Notes under the pieces: generated by a model
Database searches by the model: none
The model's input: the letters and a program-made list of their open reading frames with translations, nothing else
What the model was told of the DNA's origin: nothing
Translations under genes and position numbers: made by a program
Shown here: positions 8,583 to 16,838 of the stretch, piece by piece
Numbering within the stretch: position 1 is the stretch's first letter
Layout: every line of letters starts with the position of its first letter
DNA from: DAIOEK01 sp963828285
GTDB taxonomy: Bacteria; Chloroflexota; Anaerolineae; Anaerolineales; Anaerolineaceae
Direction: 5' to 3'
NCBI GenBank assembly: GCA_963828285.1
Contig: CAWHEB010000005.1
Coordinates: forward strand, 124,001 to 188,000
DNA: 64,000 nt

Positions 8583-10457
8583 TTGGAAAATGACGTTCCC
8601 AACACGGTCTTAAGCGAAGAAGCAGAACGGCAGTTAAAGCCGAATACTGTTCTGATGGAGCGCTATTTGATCCAGGAAGTCATTGGCGTTGGAGGAATGG
8701 GTTCGGTCTATAGTGCCCGTGACCTACACTTCCCCAAGGTGGTAAAGCTGGTTGCGGTTAAAGAAATGATCAACTCTGCCCCAGACCCGTTGGTGAGGGC
8801 GACCATTGTTCAGAACTTTGAACGTGAAGCGAACATCCTGGTCACACTGAACCACCCAGCCATCCCCAAAATATTCGATTTCTTCACACACAAAGACAGG
8901 TCCTATCTGGTCCTGGAATATGTCAGTGGAAAAGATCTGGAAGTAATCCTTAAAAACCACAATGATTTCTTACCTGAAGATCAGGTGATCGGATGGGCGA
9001 TAGAGATCTGTGATGTGCTGGAATTTTTACATAATCACAAACCGGAACCAATCATCTTCCGCGATATCAAACCATCCAACATCATGGTCAATGCTCAAAA
9101 CAGAGTAGTTCTGGTAGACTTTGGTATCGCAAAGGTCTTCAGTACCAACCAAAAAGGTACCATGATCGGGACGGAGGGTTATTCTCCTCCAGAGCAATAC
9201 CGTGGAGAAGCGACACCGCTAGCGGATATTTATGCACTGGGGGCGACTCTTCATCATATGCTCACCTTGCGTGATCCGCGGCTCGAAGCACCGTTTACAT
9301 TTAATGAGCGGCCGATCAAACGTTTTAACCCTTCAACCAGCACCGAATTGGAAGCAGTAGTCAGCACTGCGTTGAACTACAATCCGCAGGATAGATTCAA
9401 GTCCGCATCAGCGATGCGCGATTCGTTGATGGGAGTTGCGCGAAAAACAGGCGCATTAGCCCGGCTAGCCGTTAGCACCGGCAATCTCAGTCACGCGGAA
9501 GGCGTAAAGCCGCTTTGGACGTTTGAATGCGAAGATGAAATTCGCAATGCGCCCACTTATGACAACGGTATTATCTATATCGGTGCATATGATAATAATT
9601 TGTATGCAATTAATGCTGCTAATGGTGAATTCCAGTGGAAGTATGCCACAGACGGTGGTATCCCGACTAAACCTGCTGTCTCTGATAACGTCATATATCT
9701 CGGTTCAGAAGATAAGCGATTGCACGCTGTCTCCACGCGATCCGGAAAAGTCCTCTGGACATATTTCACCGATGGTCCGGTAAGGTCATCACCTCGAATT
9801 GCAGAGGGTCACGTTTTCTTCGGCTCTGATGATGGATTCCTTCATGTCGTCAATTTAAGCACCAATCGACTAGCGTGGAGATCCGAAGTGGGGTCGCCGG
9901 TACGAAGTTCCCCGTTCATCTTTAATGAATTGGTCTATTTCGGATCTGAAGCGGGGGATCTAACCTGTTGCGATTTTCGTGGAATAGTTAAATGGAGATT
10001 CCAAGCGAAACGCGCTATTACTTCCGCACCTCTAGTTGACCATGGGGTGGTTTACATCACCTCTGTGGATGGTTATGCTTATGCGCTGGATGCAAAATCC
10101 GGCTGGGTGATTTGGCGCTTCAGAATGGATAAGGGATCGATTTCTTCACCAATAAAGGTAGATAACAATCTCTACTTTGGCTCTGCAGATGGAAATTTAT
10201 ATTCACTTGAATCCGGAAATGGTAGGGAGATCTGGCGATTCCGGACAGAACATCAAGTTGCATGTACACCTGCCGTCTACAAGGATTCTATCTACATAGG
10301 CTCAGTGGACGGACATTTATATGCCGTTGATATTCACAATGGTCGTTTGAATTGGAAGTTCAAAACCGGAAAAGCGATAATTGGTTCCCCGATTATCTTT
10401 AATGATATAGTTTATATTGGGTCGACTGATTACATCGTCTACGCGCTTCTAGCATAA
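8583..10457 (+). CDS. Ser/Thr protein kinase with C-terminal 8-bladed PQQ-type propeller
   Basis: A 624-residue Hanks-type kinase. The glycine loop is GVGGMG (35-40) and the catalytic lysine is K60. The catalytic loop is FRDIKPSN (D161), with Phe replacing the usual His of HRD. The DFG motif is at D179. Residues from about 310 to the end form eight tandem repeats of about 40 residues with the W-K/R-F...Y-I/F-G-S...L-Y-A-D pattern of PQQ/pyrrolo-quinoline beta propellers. There is no membrane helix between kinase and propeller, so both domains should be cytoplasmic, unlike many bacterial kinases whose sensor domain is extracellular. The start is TTG 8583 after GAGGAGG (8564-8570). First gene of a signalling cluster with PP2C, J-VWA and FHA proteins. 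Confidence 0.93.
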   Translation: MENDVPNTVLSEEAERQLKPNTVLMERYLIQEVIGVGGMGSVYSARDLHFPKVVKLVAVKEMINSAPDPLVRATIVQNFEREANILVTLNHPAIPKIFDFFTHKDRSYLVLEYVSGKDLEVILKNHNDFLPEDQVIGWAIEICDVLEFLHNHKPEPIIFRDIKPSNIMVNAQNRVVLVDFGIAKVFSTNQKGTMIGTEGYSPPEQYRGEATPLADIYALGATLHHMLTLRDPRLEAPFTFNERPIKRFNPSTSTELEAVVSTALNYNPQDRFKSASAMRDSLMGVARKTGALARLAVSTGNLSHAEGVKPLWTFECEDEIRNAPTYDNGIIYIGAYDNNLYAINAANGEFQWKYATDGGIPTKPAVSDNVIYLGSEDKRLHAVSTRSGKVLWTYFTDGPVRSSPRIAEGHVFFGSDDGFLHVVNLSTNRLAWRSEVGSPVRSSPFIFNELVYFGSEAGDLTCCDFRGIVKWRFQAKRAITSAPLVDHGVVYITSVDGYAYALDAKSGWVIWRFRMDKGSISSPIKVDNNLYFGSADGNLYSLESGNGREIWRFRTEHQVACTPAVYKDSIYIGSVDGHLYAVDIHNGRLNWKFKTGKAIIGSPIIFNDIVYIGSTDYIVYALLA

Positions 10458-10510
10458 GGTCAGTAAACGTATTTTTTAAGTGGGCTATCCTGAATCCATC
10501 GGAGTTCTTT

Positions 10511-11404
10511 GTGGAAAAGTTCATCAATATTTTTAAGAAAAGAAAAACAACTAAACCATACGATGTAAAAACAGCACCATTAACAGACGACCAATTAAGA
10601 TCAGTTAGCAGCGGGCTAGGTATGGCGGTTACTCCGCAATTATTGGTCGGCATTGGCCAATCTGTAGGCATGCAGCGTGACCACAATGAAGATACCGTAT
10701 TTACACTTACATCAGTACTCGGTGGAGACCACAAGGATCTGATTTTTGGTTTATTCATCATTGCAGACGGGATGGGTGGATACCAGCATGGAGAACTAGC
10801 CAGCAGCGTTGCCACAAATGCAATGGCGCACTATATCCTAAAGAAACTATATATGCCTTTGATGAATTTACGGTCTGAGCATCCTTCTGATCCTCTGCAG
10901 GAATTAATGCAAAATGCAGTTACTGAAGCACAGATGGCAGTCGTTAAATCCGCAGCAGGTGGAGGAACTACCCTTACCGCAGCATTCATACTCGGAGATC
11001 AAGTCACCCTTGCCCATGTTGGAGATAGTCGGGCATATTTTATTTACCCTGATGGTAGAGTTCAACCGATCACCAGGGACCATTCCCTTGTTCGCCGATT
11101 ACAGGAATTAGGGCAGATCAATGACAAAGAAGCAGCAGAGCATCCACAGCGGAATGTACTTTATCGAGCACTGGGGCAAAGCGAACCTTTCGAACCAGAT
11201 CTGAGCACCTTCCCATTCCCCAATGCAGGTTATTTGATGCTTTGCAGTGATGGCCTGTGGGGATTAGTGCCTGAATCTGATTATGCTTCTTTGATACATT
11301 CATCACCTACACTAACAATAGCATGCCAAAAGTTTATCGATGCCGCTAATGCGGCTGGGGGGCCGGACAACATCAGTATTATTCTGGTGCAGTATCCGAT
11401 GTAG
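10511..11404 (+). CDS. PP2C-family Ser/Thr protein phosphatase
   Basis: A 297-residue metal-dependent phosphatase that should reverse the neighbouring kinase. Metal and catalytic motifs are present: RDHNED (56-61), ADGMGG (86-90), GGTTLTAA, HVGDSRAY, CSDGLWGLV and GGPDNISI near the end. An N-terminal extension of about 45 residues precedes the catalytic domain. There is no membrane helix. It starts at GTG 10511 with GGAG upstream, 53 bases after the kinase. The stop codon is followed within 5 bases by the next start, so it is co-transcribed with the J-VWA gene. Confidence 0.94.
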   Translation: MEKFINIFKKRKTTKPYDVKTAPLTDDQLRSVSSGLGMAVTPQLLVGIGQSVGMQRDHNEDTVFTLTSVLGGDHKDLIFGLFIIADGMGGYQHGELASSVATNAMAHYILKKLYMPLMNLRSEHPSDPLQELMQNAVTEAQMAVVKSAAGGGTTLTAAFILGDQVTLAHVGDSRAYFIYPDGRVQPITRDHSLVRRLQELGQINDKEAAEHPQRNVLYRALGQSEPFEPDLSTFPFPNAGYLMLCSDGLWGLVPESDYASLIHSSPTLTIACQKFIDAANAAGGPDNISIILVQYPM

Positions 11405-11408
11405 GAGT

Positions 11409-12893
11409 ATGGAATCTGAGTTAAGCCATTACGCAATTCTGGATCTACCCATCGACGCATCACAAGATGAGATTCGGGCTGCGTACCACCTGGCTGCACG
11501 AAAATTTCACCCGGATACCAACCCAAACCTGGGAGCATCAGACCTCTTTTATAAAGCTCAAAAAGCGTATGATGTCCTTTCGACTCCATCTCATCGGTCA
11601 GAATATGACTCCACGTTGCCAGATGAGGAAATAAATAATCCCGGGTTTATTTATAAATCAATATTCTCAAAGACAAAAGTAACCGTTTCGAAACAACAAC
11701 AGCTGGTCTATGTTTTACTTGATTTTGGAGCCAAACCTCTAAGTCAAAAATCCTATCAGCGGCCGATGAATCTCACTCTCGTCCTTGACCGATCCACCTC
11801 CATGCATGGGGAACGAATGGAGATGGTCAAAGATAATGCGATCCGTCTGGTAAAGCAGCTTAATTCGAATGACATTTTCTCCATTGTTACTTTTTCTGAC
11901 AGAGCTGAAGTATTAATACCACCTTCCAAGGTCAGCGATATCAACTTGCTTGAATCTAAGATCAGCAGAATACAAACTGGCGGTGCTACCGAGATATTCC
12001 AGGGATTGGATGCCGGGATCGCTCAAATCCGTCAAAACCGTCGGCCAACATATCTCAATCATCTCATCCTTCTTACTGATGGACGAACTTATGGGGATGA
12101 GCAAGCCTGCCTAGATCTGGCAAAAGAAGTTGCTGACGAAGGGATTGGGATCAGCGGACTGGGAATTGGTGACGAATGGAATGATAAGTTCCTGGACCAG
12201 GTTGCAGGGATCAGCGGTGGGGTATGTATGTACATCTCCGCACCGAAGGATCTCCGCAAATTTCTCGAAGCCAAGTACCGTCATCTGGAACAGGTATACG
12301 GAGAACAATTATCGCTGCAACTAAATGAAAACTCACGGGTAACTTTACAGTATGCATTTCGAATATACCCTGAACCAGCCCCCCTTGTTTTGGATACCCA
12401 AATCCGTGGTGGTAACCTGCAGATTCAAAATAAAATGGTAATTATGCTAGAATTCTGTATAGATAGGGTAAATTCATCCGATAAAGAGATTACATTAGGC
12501 GAAGGATATGTTACACTACAGATACCTACACGTGTGATACCTCGTGTGCGTATGCCATTAAGAATGTCATGTCTTGTGTCGCCATTGGCGCATGAAAATG
12601 AGAATATGCCAGCTCCAATCGTGCATGCTTTATCTCAATTGACATTGTACAGAATGCAAGAAAAAGCACAGGAAGAACTAGAGAAAGGGGATACAGTCAA
12701 AGCTTCCAGGCACTTACAATATCTTGCCACTCACCTATTATCACGGGGAGAAAAAGAGCTAGCTCACGCGGTTCTTAAGGAAGCTGACAATATCCAAAGA
12801 GATAAGAAATTTAGTGAAGAAGGCGACAAAAGGATCAAATACGGTACACGATCTCTGTTATTACCACCAGGACCGGAGAATAAGCAAACATGA
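11409..12893 (+). CDS. J-domain-VWA domain fusion protein
   Basis: A 494-residue protein joining an N-terminal DnaJ domain to a von Willebrand A domain. The J domain spans about residues 1-66, with the Hsp70-activating HPD at 34-36. The VWA domain starts at about 118. Its MIDAS site is DRSTS (127-131), with a TGGAT threonine segment and LLTDGRTYGDE. A C-terminal region follows with beta-rich sequence and then helices. The start ATG 11409 has GGAG 5 bases upstream, overlapping the phosphatase stop. The frame extends upstream, but that part overlaps the phosphatase gene. The J domain suggests that DnaK is recruited to a VWA-organised complex whose phosphorylation is set by the adjacent kinase and phosphatase (inference). 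Confidence 0.92.
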   Translation: MESELSHYAILDLPIDASQDEIRAAYHLAARKFHPDTNPNLGASDLFYKAQKAYDVLSTPSHRSEYDSTLPDEEINNPGFIYKSIFSKTKVTVSKQQQLVYVLLDFGAKPLSQKSYQRPMNLTLVLDRSTSMHGERMEMVKDNAIRLVKQLNSNDIFSIVTFSDRAEVLIPPSKVSDINLLESKISRIQTGGATEIFQGLDAGIAQIRQNRRPTYLNHLILLTDGRTYGDEQACLDLAKEVADEGIGISGLGIGDEWNDKFLDQVAGISGGVCMYISAPKDLRKFLEAKYRHLEQVYGEQLSLQLNENSRVTLQYAFRIYPEPAPLVLDTQIRGGNLQIQNKMVIMLEFCIDRVNSSDKEITLGEGYVTLQIPTRVIPRVRMPLRMSCLVSPLAHENENMPAPIVHALSQLTLYRMQEKAQEELEKGDTVKASRHLQYLATHLLSRGEKELAHAVLKEADNIQRDKKFSEEGDKRIKYGTRSLLLPPGPENKQT

Positions 12894-13420
12894 TTGTATG
12901 CCCAAATTGTAAACATGAAAACATGGATGGCGCTTTATTTTGCAGTGAGTGCGGCGCTCAATTGGTATTTTCTACGACCAAGGAGTCCGAACCTTTGGTA
13001 GAAACCAAAGCAGAACCTAAAGCTAGCAAAGCTACCGCTCATGAAGCAGCTCCTCCAAAATCAACAAGTGCAGCCACCAAACAAGGTAGTGGTATTGGAT
13101 TATCGTTGAAGATGGTTAACAGCAGTCAGGTGATTCCACTGAGTGGACAAAATGAATTCACTCTCGGAAGGATCACAGACGGTCAGCCAATCTTACCAGA
13201 TATTGATCTCTCTCCTTACGAGGGATATGCTGAAGGCGTTTCCCGTTTGCATGCAGCCATAAGATTGACAGAACGCGGAGTGATGATCGTGGATTTAGGC
13301 TCATCCAATGGCACTAGGATCAACGGTCAGAAAATCGTTCCAAATGTTAACTATCCCCTCAAAGATGGGGATATCATTGCACTTGGGCGTATCAAGATGC
13401 AGATCAGTGTTCACCGATAG
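12890..13420 (+). CDS. Zinc-ribbon and FHA domain protein
   Basis: A 176-residue adaptor. The N-terminal zinc ribbon has C4, C7, C18 and C21. A low-complexity linker rich in Ala, Lys, Ser and Thr (about 30-75) follows, then an FHA domain (about 85-176). FHA motifs are FTLGR, VSRLHAAI and DLGSSNGTRING. FHA domains bind phosphothreonine, so this protein is a likely reader of the marks made by the kinase at 8583. The Thr-rich linker may itself be phosphorylated. Start ATG overlaps the J-VWA stop by four bases (ATGA), showing translational coupling. Confidence 0.92.
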   Translation: MIVCPNCKHENMDGALFCSECGAQLVFSTTKESEPLVETKAEPKASKATAHEAAPPKSTSAATKQGSGIGLSLKMVNSSQVIPLSGQNEFTLGRITDGQPILPDIDLSPYEGYAEGVSRLHAAIRLTERGVMIVDLGSSNGTRINGQKIVPNVNYPLKDGDIIALGRIKMQISVHR

Positions 13421-13435
13421 CCTGGAGATAAAACT

Positions 13436-13675
13436 ATGCCTATGGTAATCATTCACATCGTTGGTGAAGATGTTGTGGTAGGTGAAGTCGAAGCTCTACC
13501 CACACCAACGGATGTTACTATGACCGTACGAAATCCCCGCCGCCGTGATGGGAAAGACTTACCATACCTGGATACCAATATCAGTACTGTGGTTTGGCCT
13601 TTCTGGCGGATTAACTTCGTTGAAGTTGTACCAACTGGCGAGGAAGAGGACGTAATCGGCTTCGTAAGAGAGTAA
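13436..13675 (+). CDS. Hypothetical 79-residue protein in the signalling cluster
   Basis: An unrecognised small soluble protein, beta-rich and acidic at its end. It begins with MPMVIIHIVGEDVVVGEVEALP and has a central RNPRRRDGKDLPYL segment. GGAG lies about 10 bases before the ATG. It starts 16 bases after the FHA gene, and the next regulator starts one base after its stop, so it is firmly inside the operon. The fold resembles a small barrel that could bind a partner, but this is a guess. Confidence 0.7.
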   Translation: MPMVIIHIVGEDVVVGEVEALPTPTDVTMTVRNPRRRDGKDLPYLDTNISTVVWPFWRINFVEVVPTGEEEDVIGFVRE

Positions 13676-13676
13676 C

Positions 13677-14402
13677 ATGCCTGAAGAGTTCTTCCATCGG
13701 AAAATCCTTGTTGTAGACGATGAAGAAAGAATGGTCCGGTTCATACGATTGAACCTGGAGCATGATGGTTTTCAGGTGGTCGAGGCTTTCCGTGGTGCAC
13801 AGGCTATCCAGGTTCTTCGTGATCAACTTCCTGATCTGGTTTTATTGGATGTTATGATGCCGGATATCGACGGATTTGAAGTACTCAAGATGATCCGTGA
13901 GATTAATGCCGTTCCGGTGATCATGCTTACAGCCAAAAGTGAAGAAGATGATAAGGTATTTGGTCTTGAATTAGGTGCGGATGACTATATTACCAAACCA
14001 TTCAGTCCACGGGAGCTATCCAGCCGGGTAAAGGCTGTCCTACGTAGGGCAGAAACTACCGGTAGTGGTATCAAAGGGTTAATTGAAGTCGACGAACGGC
14101 TAAAAATTGATTTTGATCGTAGAGAAGTCTGGGTAAACCAGGTACAGGTCAAACTTCGACCAACAGAATACCGTTTACTCTATCATTTAGTGCAAAATGC
14201 AGGATGGGTGATCACTCATGATCAGATCCTGGCAAAAGTATGGGGATACGAATACCGGGATGAACCGCATTATGTAAGGCTATATATCAATTATTTGCGC
14301 CAAAAACTTGAAGAAGATCCGGCAAATCCGATATACATCCTTACCGAACGCGGGGTTGGATATCGTTTTGTCGATTTCCGCAGATCAAAATCGATTGAAT
14401 GA
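13677..14402 (+). CDS. OmpR/PhoB-type response regulator
   Basis: A 241-residue DNA-binding regulator. The receiver domain has an acidic pair at 14-15, phosphoacceptor D58 in LLDVMMPDIDG and lysine in DDYITKPF. The C-terminal winged helix has the usual RPTEYRLLYHLVQNAG and VRLYINYLRQKLE segments. It is directly joined to the preceding small gene. No histidine kinase is present in the cluster, so its phosphodonor is either encoded elsewhere or the input comes from the Ser/Thr kinase route. Confidence 0.94.
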   Translation: MPEEFFHRKILVVDDEERMVRFIRLNLEHDGFQVVEAFRGAQAIQVLRDQLPDLVLLDVMMPDIDGFEVLKMIREINAVPVIMLTAKSEEDDKVFGLELGADDYITKPFSPRELSSRVKAVLRRAETTGSGIKGLIEVDERLKIDFDRREVWVNQVQVKLRPTEYRLLYHLVQNAGWVITHDQILAKVWGYEYRDEPHYVRLYINYLRQKLEEDPANPIYILTERGVGYRFVDFRRSKSIE

Positions 14403-14478
14403 AATAAGATAAATTATCTCCGATTAGCCTTGCTTAAGAACCATCGCTCGGATATACTTTGACCAAAGGAAAATACTG

Positions 14479-15132
14479 ATGGGTAAACAACGCATCTTAC
14501 TGGTTGACGATCATGAAGTAGTCAGGATTGGGCTGAAATCGCTTCTTGATCACCACCCCCAGTTCGAGGTAGTAGGGGAAGCGGGAACAGCCAGAGAAGC
14601 TATCGAGAAGGTAAATGTCTTGCGACCTGAAGTGGTTGTTATGGATATTCGTTTACCTGGACCATCAGGAATTGAAGCCTGTGAAGAGATCACAAAAAGT
14701 TTCCCGGATACAAGAGTGATCATGCTCACTTCCTACGCGGAAGATGAGATGCTGTTCTCAGCCATCCGTGCTGGTGCCAGCGGATATGTACTCAAACAAA
14801 TTGGTGGGGAAGAGCTCATTCGTGCTTTGGAGACGATTGGTAGAGGCGAAGCGCTTCTTGACCCGCTATTAACGCAACGGGTATTCCAGGAAGTCCGCCG
14901 GGCTGTCAAGGAAGAAGAAGCCTCTGCTTTTGTTAACTTGAGTCAACAAGAGAAACATGTCCTGCAATTGGTATCAGAAGGTCGAACTAATCGGGAAATC
15001 GCCAAAAGTCTGTTCCTGGGTGAAGGTACAGTCCGAAATTACGTCAGCAGTATTCTTTCCAAACTGGGTGTAAGCAATCGCGCTGAAGCCGCTGCCTATG
15101 CAGTACAGCACAACCTTCAAGAATACTTATAA
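14479..15132 (+). CDS. NarL/FixJ-type response regulator
   Basis: A 217-residue regulator. The receiver domain has phosphoacceptor D56 in VVMDIRLPGPSG. The C-terminal LuxR-type helix-turn-helix (about 150-210) has the LSQQEKHVLQLVSEGRTNREIA and LGEGTVRNYVSSILSKLGV pattern. It lies 76 bases after the OmpR-type regulator and is probably the last gene of the plus-strand signalling run. It is convergent with the AP endonuclease gene. No cognate histidine kinase is nearby. Confidence 0.94.
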   Translation: MGKQRILLVDDHEVVRIGLKSLLDHHPQFEVVGEAGTAREAIEKVNVLRPEVVVMDIRLPGPSGIEACEEITKSFPDTRVIMLTSYAEDEMLFSAIRAGASGYVLKQIGGEELIRALETIGRGEALLDPLLTQRVFQEVRRAVKEEEASAFVNLSQQEKHVLQLVSEGRTNREIAKSLFLGEGTVRNYVSSILSKLGVSNRAEAAAYAVQHNLQEYL

Positions 15133-15140
15133 ACTCCAAA

Positions 15141-15974
15141 TCATCCCATTATTTGCTGCAGATATAGTGCGTCGTCTTCCATGATGGGAGATTCGCAAAG
15201 GATTCTTCCGCTGCACTGATTCTCACGTAATACATTGAATAGACCCACCACATCCAAATCCGATTCCCGTATGGGCAAGTGTTCTTTTTCGCCTTTTGGA
15301 CCATATTCGATCCCGCTTAAATGAATATGCAAGTGGGATAATGACTCTTTCCCTAAAACATTCTCATATTTTGATATGATTTCTTTCCACTCCGCGTAGC
15401 TATTGATGCTGCCGTCCCCGGGACGGGCATGTAGGTGCGCAAAATCCAGGCAGGGTCTTACATCATCAGTTTTCCGACTCATCAGCAAAGTATCTTCCAA
15501 TGAACCAAGCAAGGCGGATTTCCCCATCGTCTCCGGTCGTAGAATAACCCGTATTTTCTTCTCGCGCAATTCCTGTGAACATTCAGAAAGCCTGATCATT
15601 GCTGTCTCGATCACCTCTTCTGCGGTTTTGCCAAAGTATGATCCTGGGTGAAAGATAATATCCGTCGCGCCGGCCAAATATCCGTAATATGCCGCATCCA
15701 TTAAACGCTTACGGGATTTTGGCCATTCCTCCTCATCCGCGTTCAGATTGATGAAGTAAGGCGCATGAACCGATATGTCAATGTTATTTTCAATTGCATT
15801 AGTTTTAATCGCAGCACAGGTATCTTCGCTCACACGCACGGATTGCACCCAACCCAGCTCCAGAGCTCCCAGTTTTAATGCCGCCATCTGTTGCACAGCG
15901 CCAACACTTCCACCAGGTTTTTTGGGAGTCGAGATAGGTGCTCCAACGGTACCGAATACGAATTTCCCTGTCAT
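15141..15974 (-). CDS. AP endonuclease family 2 (endonuclease IV-like) TIM barrel protein
   Basis: A 277-residue TIM-barrel protein of the Nfo family, which incises abasic sites with a trinuclear zinc centre. Zinc ligand positions are visible: ISVHAPYFIN, IIFHPGSYFG, ILRPETMG, CLDFAHLHAR, HLHIHLSGIEYG and the final ILCESP. Length matches endonuclease IV (about 280). Last gene of a long minus-strand run, 10 bases from dgkA. DNA repair is the likely role. A sugar isomerase of the same superfamily is less likely because of the ligand pattern. Confidence 0.87.
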   Translation of the reverse strand: MTGKFVFGTVGAPISTPKKPGGSVGAVQQMAALKLGALELGWVQSVRVSEDTCAAIKTNAIENNIDISVHAPYFINLNADEEEWPKSRKRLMDAAYYGYLAGATDIIFHPGSYFGKTAEEVIETAMIRLSECSQELREKKIRVILRPETMGKSALLGSLEDTLLMSRKTDDVRPCLDFAHLHARPGDGSINSYAEWKEIISKYENVLGKESLSHLHIHLSGIEYGPKGEKEHLPIRESDLDVVGLFNVLRENQCSGRILCESPIMEDDALYLQQIMG

Positions 15975-15983
15975 GGTTGCCTC

Positions 15984-16367
15984 TTAAAATAATGCCAAAA
16001 TTTTATGATAGAACGGTGGTCCAAGGATCAGCAAGCCAATCAGGACAGATGCAAAAGCAGCAATTAAAACCGCTGCAGCTCCTACATCCTTGCCAACTTT
16101 TGCCAGAGGATGTCTTTCAGGACTGGCAAGATCGACGACTGCTTCCAAAGCAGTGTTAAGAAATTCTGCAGACCAGACGAACCCGATTGCAAGAATTAGG
16201 ATTGCCCAATCCCTCCCAGGGAGGTTTAACCAGCTTGCAAGTAACAAGACAGCAAGTGAAGCTGTAGCGTGCAACCAGGCATTTTCCTGAGTTTTGAGAA
16301 CATACCACCACCCGGCGAATGCATGGCGAAATGCATGAATTCTACGGACAATAAATTTTCCAACCAT
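15984..16367 (-). CDS. dgkA: Diacylglycerol/undecaprenol kinase family protein
   Basis: A 127-residue membrane kinase of the DgkA family with three membrane helices (about 30-47, 52-72 and 98-118). The family segment SAEFLNTALEAVVDLASPERHPLAKVGKDVGAAAVL is split in the usual way over two helices and holds the catalytic and metal-binding Glu residues. In Gram-positive-type bacteria this enzyme phosphorylates undecaprenol for cell wall lipid recycling. Its ATG overlaps the ybeY stop by one base (TAATG). The ybeY-dgkA neighbourhood is widely conserved. Confidence 0.92.
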   Translation of the reverse strand: MVGKFIVRRIHAFRHAFAGWWYVLKTQENAWLHATASLAVLLLASWLNLPGRDWAILILAIGFVWSAEFLNTALEAVVDLASPERHPLAKVGKDVGAAAVLIAAFASVLIGLLILGPPFYHKILALF

Positions 16368-16832
16368 TATTGATCACTTTCGAGAAAAGTGAATAATTGC
16401 TCGTTGACATTCATTGTCTTTAGGATCCTGCGTTGATGCAACCACATTTCTTTTCTTCCTTCGAAGGAATGATGATCATATCCAAGCAGATGAAGAATTC
16501 CATGAGTAATTAATAAGCGTATCTCATCTTCCAGTGAGTGACCTTCTGACTCAGCCTGTTGCGAAGCTTTTTGAATGGAAATGATCACATCACCCAGATA
16601 TTTTTCTCCTGTGGCTGGATCCTCGATCCCTTGAGGGAAGGACAGGACATCAGTTGGACAATCCATATTCCGGTATGCCAGGTTGAGTTGATGGACCTCC
16701 CGACTGCTGGTTATGACAACAGTTACATCGCCCTTCTGGTTCATGGTGTTTAACACTTGTTCAGCAGTGGTGGTAATGAGAACTCGATGATATATTTTTT
16801 TTGTAGTAAGGTCTAATCTGAGGATAAATCAT
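16367..16832 (-). CDS. ybeY: Endoribonuclease YbeY (rRNA maturation), frameshift at an A8 run
   Basis: The single-strand endoribonuclease needed for 16S rRNA 3' maturation. The zinc motif is intact in ITHGILHLLGYDHH, and the TDVLSFPQG segment is present. The main frame has no upstream ATG, and its first usable codon (GTG 16756) would cut off the first part of the fold. A clear ATG with an AGGA site at 16830-16832, six bases after the PgpH stop, lies in another frame. If the run of eight T residues at 16795-16802 is really seven, the frames join as MIYPQIRPYYKKIYHRVLI and so on, giving 154 residues, the normal length. I therefore annotate the corrected span. Confidence 0.87.
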
Positions 16833-16838
16833 TTTTTC

